Source: CAYYYP01 sp964475985 (GTDB taxonomy: Bacteria; Bdellovibrionota; UBA1018; CAYHWW01). Taken from it: a DNA stretch of 40,933 bases. The position numbers were made by a program, and so were the translations under genes. The notes beneath the pieces were generated by a model that saw only the letters and a list, made by a program, of their open reading frames with translations, made no database searches and had not been told where the DNA came from. The DNA lies in assembly GCA_964475985.1 (NCBI GenBank), contig CAYYYP010000032.1, forward strand, positions 1 through 40,933, read 5' to 3'. This document shows positions 17,652 through 26,005 of the stretch, piece after piece (within the stretch, counting starts at the first letter, position 1; every line of letters starts with the position of its first letter).

Positions 17652-18296
17652 ATGAAGCTTTTTCTCTGTTTTTTAACTTTTCTTTCTTTTACCCTAAGCA
17701 GTTTTGCTGACCATCAACCCGTTTCACCGATACCGCCCTCACCGCGACCTTCTCGGCCAGCACCTCAAGAAAGATTTCCTTCAGGCTGCGGCGTTTCCTA
17801 CGTCCTGCACATTCGCTCCACGCCTAATCCCCGCATCACGGATGTTATCATGGCTGATGGCAGGATTTTTCATGTCGACATGAATCTTCTGCACGCAAGG
17901 CTTTTCATTCGTATGGCTGAATTCTCGAGGGATCATACTTATTCGATCTATGTTGATGGAAACGCCGGCCGTTTCATGCGGAACATGGGGATGGATTGCT
18001 CCGTCGCGCTGCTTTCCAATGAACCTGCACCTGGAGCCACATCGCCGCCCAACGAAATTGAGAGCATCAGTATCAATGAGCGTGGAACGATACACTACAA
18101 TCGTGCCGACGGTACCGACGGCGACATACCTTGCACAGACCCCCAAGCCAGCGAGGCCAGCCTAACCGTTTTCATCGATTCCTTCCTGAGGAATCTCAGA
18201 AACCAGAACCCAGCCCAATCTGAGAACTCCGACTCTCCTGGCGAAACAAATTTTCAAGCGCCAGATGAGGCCTCCGACGCTGCCGAAGCCGCTTAG
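17652..18296 (+). CDS. Exported protein of unknown function
   Basis: A 214-residue product. The ATG follows an AGAGG ribosome site by about 7 bases and opens a clear signal peptide (KLFLCFLTFLSFTLSSFADH, cleavage near residue 20). A Pro-rich linker (about 23-42) precedes a mixed alpha/beta domain with two Cys (GCGVSYVLHIRS and MDCSVALLS) and a third in IPCTDPQ. The C terminus is acidic and Ala-rich. No family is recognised. It stands alone, with 265 bases of upstream sequence that includes an imperfect stem (CTGCAAA/TTTGCAG at 17568-17606). Confidence 0.7.
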   Translation: MKLFLCFLTFLSFTLSSFADHQPVSPIPPSPRPSRPAPQERFPSGCGVSYVLHIRSTPNPRITDVIMADGRIFHVDMNLLHARLFIRMAEFSRDHTYSIYVDGNAGRFMRNMGMDCSVALLSNEPAPGATSPPNEIESISINERGTIHYNRADGTDGDIPCTDPQASEASLTVFIDSFLRNLRNQNPAQSENSDSPGETNFQAPDEASDAAEAA

Positions 18297-18344
18297 GTGC
18301 CAGTCAAAAAGTAGATTTCCGCACAAGCTGAACCCGGCCAAATC

Positions 18345-18707
18345 TTAAGCGGCAATCAAAAACTCAGAGAAAAGTGCGACCGGGTGCGCAGCCTTCCTGG
18401 CGCCATTCTCCTTAAGTTCAATCAGCCCGTATTCAGCGAGAAGTTTTACATCTTGATAAACATTCTTGAAGTCGCGTTTTACAAAACGGGCGAGCTCTTG
18501 GATGGAGGATGGTTTGGACGCCCTAATGGCGGAAAGTAATTCAAGTCGAGCCCCCGTGATGACACGACCTAAAATTTCATAGGAAGGAAAGCTTAGTACA
18601 ATGTAACCCTTGTACTTTGATTTAGAGGGACTCTTTAGAACCTCAGCGAAACGATCAAAAGCTTTCGATGTTGATTCAACGATAAGCAGTGCCTTTTTAG
18701 TCTTCAT
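18345..18707 (-). CDS. HTH antitoxin-like regulator (HVO_A0114/COG4190 type)
   Basis: A 120-residue protein starting at ATG 18707, which has an AAGGAT site 7 bases upstream; a TTG further upstream (18728) is less likely. The C-terminal half is a winged helix-turn-helix (LELLSAIRASKPSSIQELAR, RDFKNVYQDVKLLAEYGLIE) like the small DNA-binding proteins usually paired with DUF6516 toxins. The start overlaps the end of the upstream DUF6516 gene by 11 bases, so the two are translationally coupled. The expected role is to neutralise the partner and repress the operon, probably through the inverted repeat at 18997-19030. That role is inferred from family context. Confidence 0.78.
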   Translation of the reverse strand: MKTKKALLIVESTSKAFDRFAEVLKSPSKSKYKGYIVLSFPSYEILGRVITGARLELLSAIRASKPSSIQELARFVKRDFKNVYQDVKLLAEYGLIELKENGARKAAHPVALFSEFLIAA

Positions 18708-19002
18708 AGATAAATCCTTCTTTTTCAATCATGACCTTGATGTCTTTCATCAGTTCATTAAACCCGCGGAACAGATAACCCACTTCTTTAGTGCCGATGT
18801 GAAGGTGGTGTCCTTTTGGTTTGTGATTATCAAATCCAAATACAGTTTCGCCAATTTCACTAAGCCATGCTCGGTACTTTAGGCCTTCCGGATATTCTTT
18901 TGATCTTGGTATCTGCCATACAACCATTTCAAAAAGCGCGATTCTTCGACTGCTTCTGTGTTCAAGTGTGACTTTCTGATGAAAAATCTTTGACGACGCC
19001 AT
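18697..19002 (-). CDS. DUF6516-family toxin candidate
   Basis: A 101-residue protein resembling the DUF6516 family, the putative toxin partner of COG4190-type HTH proteins. Diagnostic parts are ALFEMVVWQIPRSKEYPEGL, YRAWL, VFGFDNHKPKGHHLHIGTKE and the helical C-terminal LMKDIKVMIEKEGF. The GHHLHIG stretch and the aromatic/acidic FGFDNH segment are the likely functional core, though the mechanism of the family is not something I can state. Gene order is toxin first, then antitoxin. The start codon lies inside the right arm of a perfect inverted repeat and has no visible ribosome site, so translation or transcription is probably controlled there. Confidence 0.75.
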   Translation of the reverse strand: MASSKIFHQKVTLEHRSSRRIALFEMVVWQIPRSKEYPEGLKYRAWLSEIGETVFGFDNHKPKGHHLHIGTKEVGYLFRGFNELMKDIKVMIEKEGFIYED

Positions 19003-19030
19003 CTGATGGCCAGAATACCATCAGATGGCG
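18997..19030. promoter_or_regulatory. Perfect 13-bp inverted repeat over the toxin start codon (operator or hairpin)
   Basis: CGCCATCTGATGG (18997-19009) is repeated in perfect inverse orientation at 19018-19030 with an 8-base spacer. The toxin ATG is at 19002-19000, within one arm. It could be the binding site of the downstream HTH protein or an mRNA hairpin hiding the start codon. Confidence 0.8.
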
Positions 19031-19128
19031 ATGGGTTACAAGATTATTCCATAGTAATGTGTAAGCAATTGCTACCTAATCAACTATCCGGCTAAAAACG
19101 CGGTAGCTTCAATGTAAATACCTCAAGT

Positions 19129-20274
19129 TTAAAACTCCGCCGCTAGCCTAAGCCCAACCCGGCGATCCTGCCTTACCCCAGCGTTAGGCCCAAGCTCCTC
19201 ACCCCAAGTCGACATATCCAATTTAAAGGCCGCAAAATTAAATCCTAACCCGCCTGAAAGATACCCTTGTTGCAAGCCAGCCCTCATCACAAACCAATGC
19301 GTCAGTCTTGTTTCATAACCTAAGTGAACCCTTTTCCACGCAGAGGACATATAGGGCAAACTTCCGATATCCGTGACCTCCACCGCCGTGAAGTGATCCC
19401 GGAAGATCCAGAAATCTGGCCATTCATTACGAACGCCAAAGGCCACCGTACGTGGATTCCTTGGCGGTGGAACTCCGCTATCCTTGGCGATGAATTTTTT
19501 ATTCATCTGCTGGTAGGTGTTAGAAATAATATTATTGAAACTGAGGCCCGTGGAAATGCGCGTAAACCTTGGCTGCCACGGCAGCTGATAATAAGCGCCT
19601 AAATCAAGGTCAAAACCGCCGCCCTCAGCGCCTAGGCTCTTAAGCGCAATTTTTGAAGTGCCGCCTAGAAAATCAAGGGCGCTGATGCGCCGATCCGAGG
19701 CCACGCGGTAATTGTAGTGAACATTTGCACCAACACTTAAGTGCAAATCTGGCCATTTGTAAGCAACGCCTAAGTGAGGACCTATATCTACGTAACTTTG
19801 GGAATCAATCTGGGTATTGTAATGCGCAAGCAAATTGATTTGGATGTTCGTTAAAAATCCAAAACCAAAGGCCCAGCGCTCCGAAAAAAAATGGGGAGTG
19901 AAACCGCCTAAAAATAGACTCATTCGGGTGTGCAGATTTTTACCCATAAGTGGCGCAAAGGCTGCCACCGCATCAGACCCGCCACCTTTGATGTTCGTTA
20001 GTTTAGAAATGTTAAATAAAAGCCCAGTATTTGCCTCTAAATTGAGTTCCGGCAAAATGAGACGGGACTCCTCGACTACGGCATGCCTTGCTGGATTTCC
20101 AAAAAGCGCATCGACGTAATCGCCCGTGGTCACGAACGTTCCGCCTAGCGCATTGGCTCGCTGACTCCGATACTGCCGGATGATTTCATCTGATGCGTTG
20201 GTAAGGATCGGAAAAAGAGCAACTACGCCAAAAGTCAAAAATGAAAATTTTAAAAATCTATATAAGTTTTTCAT
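19129..20274 (-). CDS. Outer-membrane beta-barrel protein (PorV/UPF0164-like)
   Basis: A 381-residue product with a signal peptide (FLTFGVVALFPILTNASD, about 10-28) and a body of alternating amphipathic strands. The start of the mature protein, RSQRANALGGTFVTTGDYVD followed by ALFGNPARHA, is the pattern at the N terminus of PorV/FadL-type barrels. The protein ends in an aromatic residue (LRLAAEF), a typical outer-membrane insertion signal. Strands are spaced through GFGFLTNIQINLL, VSVGANVHYNYRV-like segments and GLGFNFAAFKLDMS. Ligand or transport role is unknown. It follows the lipoprotein gene directly, with no intergenic base, so the two are likely co-translated. Confidence 0.78.
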   Translation of the reverse strand: MKNLYRFLKFSFLTFGVVALFPILTNASDEIIRQYRSQRANALGGTFVTTGDYVDALFGNPARHAVVEESRLILPELNLEANTGLLFNISKLTNIKGGGSDAVAAFAPLMGKNLHTRMSLFLGGFTPHFFSERWAFGFGFLTNIQINLLAHYNTQIDSQSYVDIGPHLGVAYKWPDLHLSVGANVHYNYRVASDRRISALDFLGGTSKIALKSLGAEGGGFDLDLGAYYQLPWQPRFTRISTGLSFNNIISNTYQQMNKKFIAKDSGVPPPRNPRTVAFGVRNEWPDFWIFRDHFTAVEVTDIGSLPYMSSAWKRVHLGYETRLTHWFVMRAGLQQGYLSGGLGFNFAAFKLDMSTWGEELGPNAGVRQDRRVGLRLAAEF

Positions 20275-21027
20275 TTAGTTTGCAGGCACCACGTTATTGC
20301 GGATGTAGAAACGAATGGCGTCCGCTCCCGCGAGCGCGCTAAAGGTTGAATTTAGCGACGTACTTAAGGAATTTAAACCAGGAAGGTTAAGGCTTGAAGC
20401 GTCCGTTGCCAGTTGGGTGACCTCGGTCTTAAAATCCAGCGCGTCGGAGTCAGACATGCCCGCTGGGCAGCTGAGTAAGGCGCAGCTTGAATCTGCGATA
20501 TCGTCCCGGGTTAACGTGGTTCTTCCGCCAGACGCCTTAGCCACAATCATAGCCATGCGAGAAAGTCTTGCGATGAGCATTGAGTAGGCCCTTCGCTGAA
20601 TGTCGTTGATGTTTGTAAATGCTTCAAGGCTTTGATTCACTTCGTTCTGTTTAGAAACCGACCAAGGCAAAAGCGCTTGCGCAAGTTTTCCTACCACCGT
20701 GTAGTCCGAACCGCTAGAGGAAGAGTAGGTGACCACCGTTGCGCCGATGGTTTCAAGCGTTGCTCCACCGATGCACAATCTAGCAAACCCTAAGTTATAA
20801 TTTGTGTCATCGCTTCGTGGAAAAATCATGCTCAAACGATCTCTCGCGGTAACGCAATCGCCGGAGTCGGCTTCTTCGAGTGCCTTCTCAGAAATCTCTC
20901 GTTCCGTCTCAGGATTGTCTATGCCGGAAAAAGTATTGCAGCCCAGAAAATGAAAAGAGAAAACAAGAAGGCCGAGGCCAAGCGAAACTGATCTCACTAA
21001 ATTTTTTAATTCAAATTTCATCATCAC
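20275..21027 (-). CDS. Lipoprotein of unknown function
   Basis: A 250-residue product. The N-terminal signal ends in a lipobox-like FLGC (Cys about 30), giving a mature N terminus CNTFSGIDNPETEREISEK. The body is largely helical, with SGDCVTARDRLSMIF followed by DDTNYNLGFARLCI that could be a TPR-like repeat, then a long helical part. The start overlaps the stop of the MazG-CoaE gene by four bases (ATGA at 21024-21027) and the barrel gene follows immediately, so the lipoprotein and barrel are probably functional partners at the outer membrane. No named family is recognised. Confidence 0.75.
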   Translation of the reverse strand: MMMKFELKNLVRSVSLGLGLLVFSFHFLGCNTFSGIDNPETEREISEKALEEADSGDCVTARDRLSMIFPRSDDTNYNLGFARLCIGGATLETIGATVVTYSSSSGSDYTVVGKLAQALLPWSVSKQNEVNQSLEAFTNINDIQRRAYSMLIARLSRMAMIVAKASGGRTTLTRDDIADSSCALLSCPAGMSDSDALDFKTEVTQLATDASSLNLPGLNSLSTSLNSTFSALAGADAIRFYIRNNVVPAN

Positions 21028-22670
21028 TTCCTAGAAAGAGTCTTAAGGGACTTTGCCACCTCGTCAACCTGGCGTGAGAGAGATTTTAGGTCATGATCAT
21101 TTGAGATTAGAAAAAGACGGCCAGGCGAAAAAATGCTTTCGGCAATTTTTGATTTCATGGAGTTTAAGGTCTGGCTCTTAAGGCGTCGAGCTGCGTCAGT
21201 TTTCGTGGCTTTCATGTTTTCGGCGTGATTACGGGCTAAAAGCCATTTTTTTTGCAAATCTTGAGGTGCATTTACGAGAATCAGCGCGTCAAAGTCATGG
21301 CCCCGGCCTGACTCCAAAAGTAACGTTGCTTCATAAACTACGACTTTATGCCCCTGGGCCGCCAACTCCGTAAATACTTTTCGTGACTGAGCACCAATGA
21401 GCGGGTGCGTTAATGCTTCAAGGCGTTTGCGTTTTTCTTCATCCGCAAAAACTACGGCCCCGAGTTTTTTCCGGTCAATTTCCCGATTCTCCAAAAGTAT
21501 GCCTTTGCCAAACTCGGCAAGCACCGCTTCATAACCAGGTTTTCCCGGAGAAAGAATTTCCCTCGACACCTGATCGGCGTCCACCACCGGAATACCCAAC
21601 TGATGCAGCATTTTTGCGACGGTTGATTTTCCGGAAGCAATATTTCCGGTAAGGCCCACCAAGAAAGTTTTTTCAAGGAGTTTTGCTTTTTCCCAAGCGG
21701 CATCCAAATCTTCGAGACTACTTTTACGCATATCTTTGTTGAGTAGGGCAAAAGACTCCTCCACAAGTCGAAACCGTTTCTCAAAACGTGAGATTGCCTT
21801 TTGGTGCAAGGCCTCCGGGTCAAGCCTTCGCCAGCGTGAAAGATTACAGAGGGAAAAAAATACATCACCCAGTTCATGCTCAATGGCTTTTTCATCCTTA
21901 AGTTCAAGCGCTTCTTCAAGCTCCCTGATTTCTTCACGAACTTTATTTAGAACCCCTTCTTCAGACGGCCAATCAAAACCAACCCCCTTCGCTTTTTCGC
22001 CGATCCGCGACGCTTTCTGCAGGGAGGGCAGCGCTTTGGGTAATCCATCAAGGGCACTGACTAAAGTTTTATTTTCAGAATTGGACCCAAGCTTTAGGCC
22101 TTTTTCCTGCTTTTTTAGTACCTCCCAGTTCGAGAGGACTTGCCCGGTGGAGAGGGCGGCTTTTTTCTGAAAAACGTGGGGATGCCTAAAAACCAGTTTT
22201 TGTGCCAGCGTTTTTGCCACGTCGCCAAAATCAAATTCGCCGCGTTCGGAGGCAAACTGAGCGTGAAGCAAAACTTGCAAAAGGACATCGCCTAATTCTT
22301 CCTGAAATTTATCTTGCGCATCCTTGGATCTAAAACTTCCGGACGGTTTTACAAAACCTTTAGGATTGGGCTCAGTGCGGGCCAGCGTTTTGGGGTCGGC
22401 ATCTCGAATAAAACCATCAAGCGCGTCCTGGGCTTCGTAGGCTTCTTCTAAAAGGTAGGGGCGTAAGCTTATATGGTCCTGCTCACGATCCCAGGGGCAA
22501 CCGCCCGGCGCTCGCAGTCTTTCCACGACCTTTATGGCCTCTTCCACTTTTTGTAGCAACGACCTTGGCGCGGCCATTAAATTTTTAGTCTTAGTTTTGG
22601 ATTTAGATTTTTTTAGTTTCGGGCTTTTCGCGCGCGGGTTGCGTTTCAATTTTTTTGATGTGGAACTCAT
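21024..22670 (-). CDS. Fusion of MazG nucleotide pyrophosphohydrolase and dephospho-CoA kinase (MazG-CoaE)
   Basis: A 548-residue fusion. After a Lys/Arg-rich tail (1-30), residues about 33-300 are a two-domain MazG: RAPGGCPWDREQDHISLRPY, LLEEAYEAQDAL, EELGDVLLQVLLHAQ, FRHPHVF, and the second-domain IRELEEALELKD and IEHELGDVFFSLCNL. It would hydrolyse (d)NTPs to monophosphates. Residues about 336-548 are dephospho-CoA kinase, the last step of CoA synthesis: P-loop GLTGNIASGKST, VVDADQVSREIL, LTHPLIG and the adenylate-kinase-like lid LLARNH. A single open frame of good codon sense links the two, with no internal stop or start site evident. Both active sites look intact. Confidence 0.93.
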   Translation of the reverse strand: MSSTSKKLKRNPRAKSPKLKKSKSKTKTKNLMAAPRSLLQKVEEAIKVVERLRAPGGCPWDREQDHISLRPYLLEEAYEAQDALDGFIRDADPKTLARTEPNPKGFVKPSGSFRSKDAQDKFQEELGDVLLQVLLHAQFASERGEFDFGDVAKTLAQKLVFRHPHVFQKKAALSTGQVLSNWEVLKKQEKGLKLGSNSENKTLVSALDGLPKALPSLQKASRIGEKAKGVGFDWPSEEGVLNKVREEIRELEEALELKDEKAIEHELGDVFFSLCNLSRWRRLDPEALHQKAISRFEKRFRLVEESFALLNKDMRKSSLEDLDAAWEKAKLLEKTFLVGLTGNIASGKSTVAKMLHQLGIPVVDADQVSREILSPGKPGYEAVLAEFGKGILLENREIDRKKLGAVVFADEEKRKRLEALTHPLIGAQSRKVFTELAAQGHKVVVYEATLLLESGRGHDFDALILVNAPQDLQKKWLLARNHAENMKATKTDAARRLKSQTLNSMKSKIAESIFSPGRLFLISNDHDLKSLSRQVDEVAKSLKTLSRK

Positions 22671-22707
22671 GGAGTTGAGACTATCCTACTTCCACGGAGT
22701 TTTTAAA

Positions 22708-23199
22708 ATGCAGATTCATATTTATTCCCAGGGCACCCCTCGGGGTTGGCGAGTAAAATCCTTGGCGCTTAAAATCCTTAAAATTCTGCAGAAGGAAAAC
22801 CATTTAAAAAAAATCCAGAGGGCGGAACTTAACCTTAGTTTTGTGAATGGTCCGCAGATGCAGCGGCTGAATAAGAAATTTCGGGGAAAAAACGTGCCAA
22901 CTGACGTCCTAAGCTTTGAATCCCAAAACCCCTATAGCCTAGGGGATTTGGTGCTGTGCGTGCCGGTGCTGAAGGCCCAGGCCAAGGAGTGGAAACATAC
23001 TTTGCATTCTGAACTAGCCCTTCTGCTGGTGCATGGAATTTTACATCTTTTAGGCCATGACCATGAAGGAACGGGAGTTACCGCGCGTAAAAATGCAAAA
23101 CGAATGCAGACGCTTGAGCATAAAGTTTTATCTCAGGTATCTTCCGGGGCGATCCCCGTCTTTGATGGACTCATCTCCCGCTCTAAGCTAATGAAATGA
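22708..23199 (+). CDS. ybeY: YbeY, endoribonuclease/rRNA maturation factor
   Basis: A 163-residue zinc-dependent RNase involved in 16S rRNA 3' maturation and ribosome quality control. The metal motif is intact: HGILHLLGHDH with H109, H113 and H119. The family segment RLNKKFRGKNVPTDVLSFE is also present. The start at ATG 22708 is chosen because a GGAG site lies 8 bases upstream and MQIHIY begins the family domain; longer in-frame starts (22534, 22669) run into the divergent mazG-coaE start. prfB begins three bases after the stop, so the two translation-related genes are likely co-transcribed. Confidence 0.93.
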   Translation: MQIHIYSQGTPRGWRVKSLALKILKILQKENHLKKIQRAELNLSFVNGPQMQRLNKKFRGKNVPTDVLSFESQNPYSLGDLVLCVPVLKAQAKEWKHTLHSELALLLVHGILHLLGHDHEGTGVTARKNAKRMQTLEHKVLSQVSSGAIPVFDGLISRSKLMK

Positions 23200-23202
23200 G
23201 TC

Positions 23203-24358
23203 ATGGCATCACAACATCTTTTTGAAGTGGCGGAGCTACGCAATTCCTTAAATCAAATGGCCGAGAAACTCCAATTCCTCCGAGACTCTCTTTGACGTAG
23301 CGGGAAAAGAACGCCGATTTAGCCAAATAGACTACGAGTCAACCAAACCTGATTTTTGGAGTGATAACGTTAAGGCTCAGGCATTGCTCAAGGAGAAAGC
23401 GAAACTTGAGCAGGAGCTGAATCGATTTAAAAAGTCGGCCAGTGCCTATGAAGATTTAAATGCGCTTTTTGAACTTGCGCAGGAATCAAAGGACGAAAGT
23501 TTTTTCAAGGAAGTTTCTGAAAGTTTGCCAGCTCTCCTTACGCAGATTGAAGAACTTGAGCTTCAGAAAATGTTATCTGGCGAACAGGACTCGCTCAATG
23601 CATTTATAAATATTAATGCAGGAGCCGGAGGTACTGAATCCCAGGACTGGGCCATGATGCTTTTACGCATGTACCAACGGTTTTTACAAAAATCTGGCTA
23701 CAAGGTTGACCTCGTGGATGTTCAAGAGGGTGAAGAAGCCGGTATCAAAAGTGCTACCCTTCATGCCACGGGTGATCGTGCCTATGGTTATCTTAAAGTT
23801 GAATCGGGCGTTCATCGATTAGTGCGTATTTCCCCGTTTGATTCTAACGCTAGGCGGCACACGTCCTTTGCTTCGGTATTTGTGTCACCAGAAATCGATG
23901 ATGATTTTGAAATTGAAATCAAGGATGCAGATCTACGGGTCGACGTGTTTCGCTCAGGCGGTAAGGGTGGCCAGGGCGTGAACACAACGGATTCCGCGGT
24001 GAGGCTTACCCATTTACCGACCAATATCGTAGTTGTGTGCCAACAAGAGCGTTCACAAATTAAGAACCGAGCCCTTGCCATGAAGGTTCTGCGCTCCCGT
24101 ATCTATGAAAAACGTTTAGAAGAAGAACGCGCCAAGGCCCAAGCCTTAGAAGATTCCAAAATGGACATCGCGTGGGGGAGCCAAATCCGTTCCTACGTTC
24201 TGCACCCTTATAAAATGGTAAAGGATCACCGCACGGGTTTTGTAATTTCCCAAGCCGAACAGGTTTTAGATGGCGACCTTGATGGATTCATTAAGGCGTA
24301 CCTGAAGTGCGCGCTTACGGGCCAATGGGCACGGGGTGGTAGCGCAGATTTGGAGTAG
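23203..24358 (+). CDS. prfB: Peptide chain release factor 2 (RF2) with programmed +1 frameshift
   Basis: RF2 releases peptides at UGA and UAA. The gene opens at ATG 23203 and runs 30 codons to an in-frame TGA at 23293-23295, in context CTT TGA C, the classic autoregulatory shift site. Reading continues in the +1 frame from GAC 23294 to the stop at 24358, total about 384 residues. Domain evidence: SPF anticodon-like tripeptide at about 210-212 (VRISPFDSN), GGQ catalytic loop at about 255-257 (GKGGQGVNTTDSAVRLTH) and the C-terminal VKDHRTGF segment. When RF2 is low, the ribosome pauses at UGA and shifts. Starting at an ATG after the shift would truncate the helical N-terminal domain. Confidence 0.95.
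23287..23296 (+). promoter_or_regulatory. RF2 programmed +1 frameshift site
   Basis: The site is TCT CTT TGA C: CTT in the P site can slip one base to TTT, with TGA in the A site. The Shine-Dalgarno-like AGGGGG normally found just upstream in prfB is absent; CGAGAC is there instead. Confidence 0.9.
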
Positions 24359-24406
24359 GGTGGGTGTGGGGGTGAGCGACGCATGGGAGAAAGTTTAATA
24401 TTCCCA

Positions 24407-25529
24407 TCATTCAGTTTTATGCGGTCGTAGATATTGGTTCATCTTTCGGCTCCCAAACGATTGAATGGCCGCCAAACGATTGTGGGCCGCGCATAGAAGC
24501 GTAAGATTTTCCGCATGATTTGCCCCATTTTTCGCAAATGGTACGCAGTGTTCGATTTGAAGTTTCCAGCGTGACGTGCACCGGCGTTTAGAGACGGGAT
24601 CGGTGTAACTGCATTGGGCATTGGCGTTTCTCCAAACCAGGCGACGATCGGCGGTTTTGATGTAGCGGCTGCGGTCCTGGGCAGTGGGCGATTTTTCCTC
24701 CGGTGGGAATTGTTGGGTGAAGGGATGCGTGTCCATAGGGTAGGTCGGCGTGCTTGTATTTTTCACGGGGGATGGTTGAACAGAAAAATCACTAACCGCT
24801 TCTTGTTCGCCAATCCCATTGCTAACTACATCTTTTAATTCTTTACCTGATCTATTTTTTTCCCGACGCGTGGGTTTCCCTACCTTTTGGGCGGGTCTAT
24901 TCTTTTTCTGAGTGGGATCAATCGTCTTTAACACCAAGTCCGCCATTTTATGAAAAAGGGCATTATTAAGATGCGTCAAACTGAGTGTGCGAGGTAAGTT
25001 CCCTTACTTTCTGAAGCTTGCCGAGAAGGGCATCGTCCGCCACGAACCTAATCTCAGTTTGATTTGCAGTAATGGCTCTGAGTTTATCCGGAGAAGGGAT
25101 TTCGGGATCAATACTTCTTAAAAGCTTGTCCGTTTCAAGCTTTGATTGACCTTTTATAGATTCAAGTAAGCTAGACTTTTCATCCCGCTTCCACGGTTTG
25201 CCTTTTCTTGCCTGGGTTTTAAAAAATGACTGCGCCTGACTCAAAGCGGTGACGTTCATTTCTCCTCGTTGAAGCGCATGTTCAATTTCAGGAAGTTCAG
25301 CAATCAGTCTCATGGCGTCAACTTTCCGGTACGCGGTTGAGGAATGGTACCCAAGTTCTTCAATGAGAAATTTCTCAAGGCTTGGGTAACCCATCTCAAG
25401 GTGAAGATACCTAGCGTCGATTTCTCGGAGCCCGCGCAAAACTAAAAGTTCAGATTCGCGCTCCCGTGTGGCAAAGAATTTTGTCTGTTTTACCAGTTCA
25501 TGGTTGGAGAAGTTTCTAAAATTTACCAT
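24407..25529 (-). pseudogene. HNH endonuclease gene split by a frameshift
   Basis: Two minus-strand frames make one protein. The upstream part (25529-24966, 187 codons) is the helical N-terminal region of HNH proteins that I associate with Bdellovibrio-like genomes (REIDARYLHLEMGYPSLEKF, GYHSSTAYRKVDAMRLI). It stops at tandem TAA TAA after TCT. The downstream part (to 24407) is one base out of phase and holds the HNH core: CSYTDPVSKRRC, QIEHCVPFAKNGANHAENLT and LLCAAHNRL, with the metal-binding His/Asn and Cys present. Joining them by +1 gives a full-length protein of about 370 residues. The downstream frame has only a TTG (24979) and no ribosome site, so it is not an independent gene. Mutation, assembly error or recoding are all possible. 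Confidence 0.82.
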
Positions 25530-26005
25530 AAAAAATTATTAGCATTAATCTATGAAAAATGCCTTAAAAACAGGCTTTTTTACTCAAAAATGGCATCATA
25601 TATCGTTTGCCAATTTAGGTAGAAAACATCAGAAGTTTTTAAATTTGGATTTTCAAAGTGTGAAATATTTTTGAATGACTTTTTAGTCGCTTTTCAACAA
25701 AATACAAAATTGCTTTGAACTTCCCAACCTCCTTTTCGGTGAAACCCAACTAAGCCGGGATCTCGATAAATGCCGACCTGGCTGAATTTTTCAAAAGTCT
25801 TCAAAACCCCAAACCTCCTGCCGCCCATCTATGTTTCTTTATTCCAGGTTCCCGGCCTTAACCGGTCCACACCCGGCAAAATACGCCGGGCTTTCTGTAA
25901 ACTTTTTAAATTGAGACAATTTGAATTAAAATGAGAGCTGTGGGCAAAGCAGTTTTCCTCGTCCTTCAAAGGGCTTACGCAAAAAATCTATTCCCTCGCG
26001 TAAAG
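25530..26005. other. 476-base stretch without a protein gene; possible structured RNA leader on the plus strand
   Basis: The first part (25530-25700) is AT-rich and shows nothing clear. From 25750 there are three plus-strand stem candidates: AGCCGGG/CCTGGCT (25753-25759 with 25777-25783, one G-U pair), CCGGCC near 25853 with a following CCGG, and CCCGGC/GCCGGG at 25872-25890. A 75-codon in-frame extension of the next gene from ATG 25931 overlaps the end of this stretch but lacks a ribosome site. Confidence 0.4.
25872..25896 (+). terminator. Terminator-like hairpin, plus strand
   Basis: A six-pair GC stem, CCCGGC (25872-25877) with GCCGGG (25885-25890), has a seven-base loop and is followed by CTTTCT. 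No plus-strand gene lies within 1.5 kb upstream, so it would end a short untranslated RNA or act as an attenuator of the gene at 26006. Confidence 0.4.

Noticed and set aside
18726..18728. TTG start for the HTH antitoxin
   Set aside because: ATG at 18707 has a clear AAGGAT site at proper spacing.
22534..22707. Longer YbeY start at 22534 or 22669
   Set aside because: It would overlap the divergent mazG-coaE 5' end; the GGAG site and family N terminus support 22708.
23384..24358. RF2 starting at an internal codon near 23384
   Set aside because: The upstream +1 frameshift restores the full N-terminal domain and is a known feature of prfB.
25840..25900. Cyclic-di-GMP (GEMM-I) riboswitch suggested by the CCCGGCCTTAACCGG stretch
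   Set aside because: The GCAAAGCC segment and the tetraloop-receptor hairpin of that class are not found nearby.
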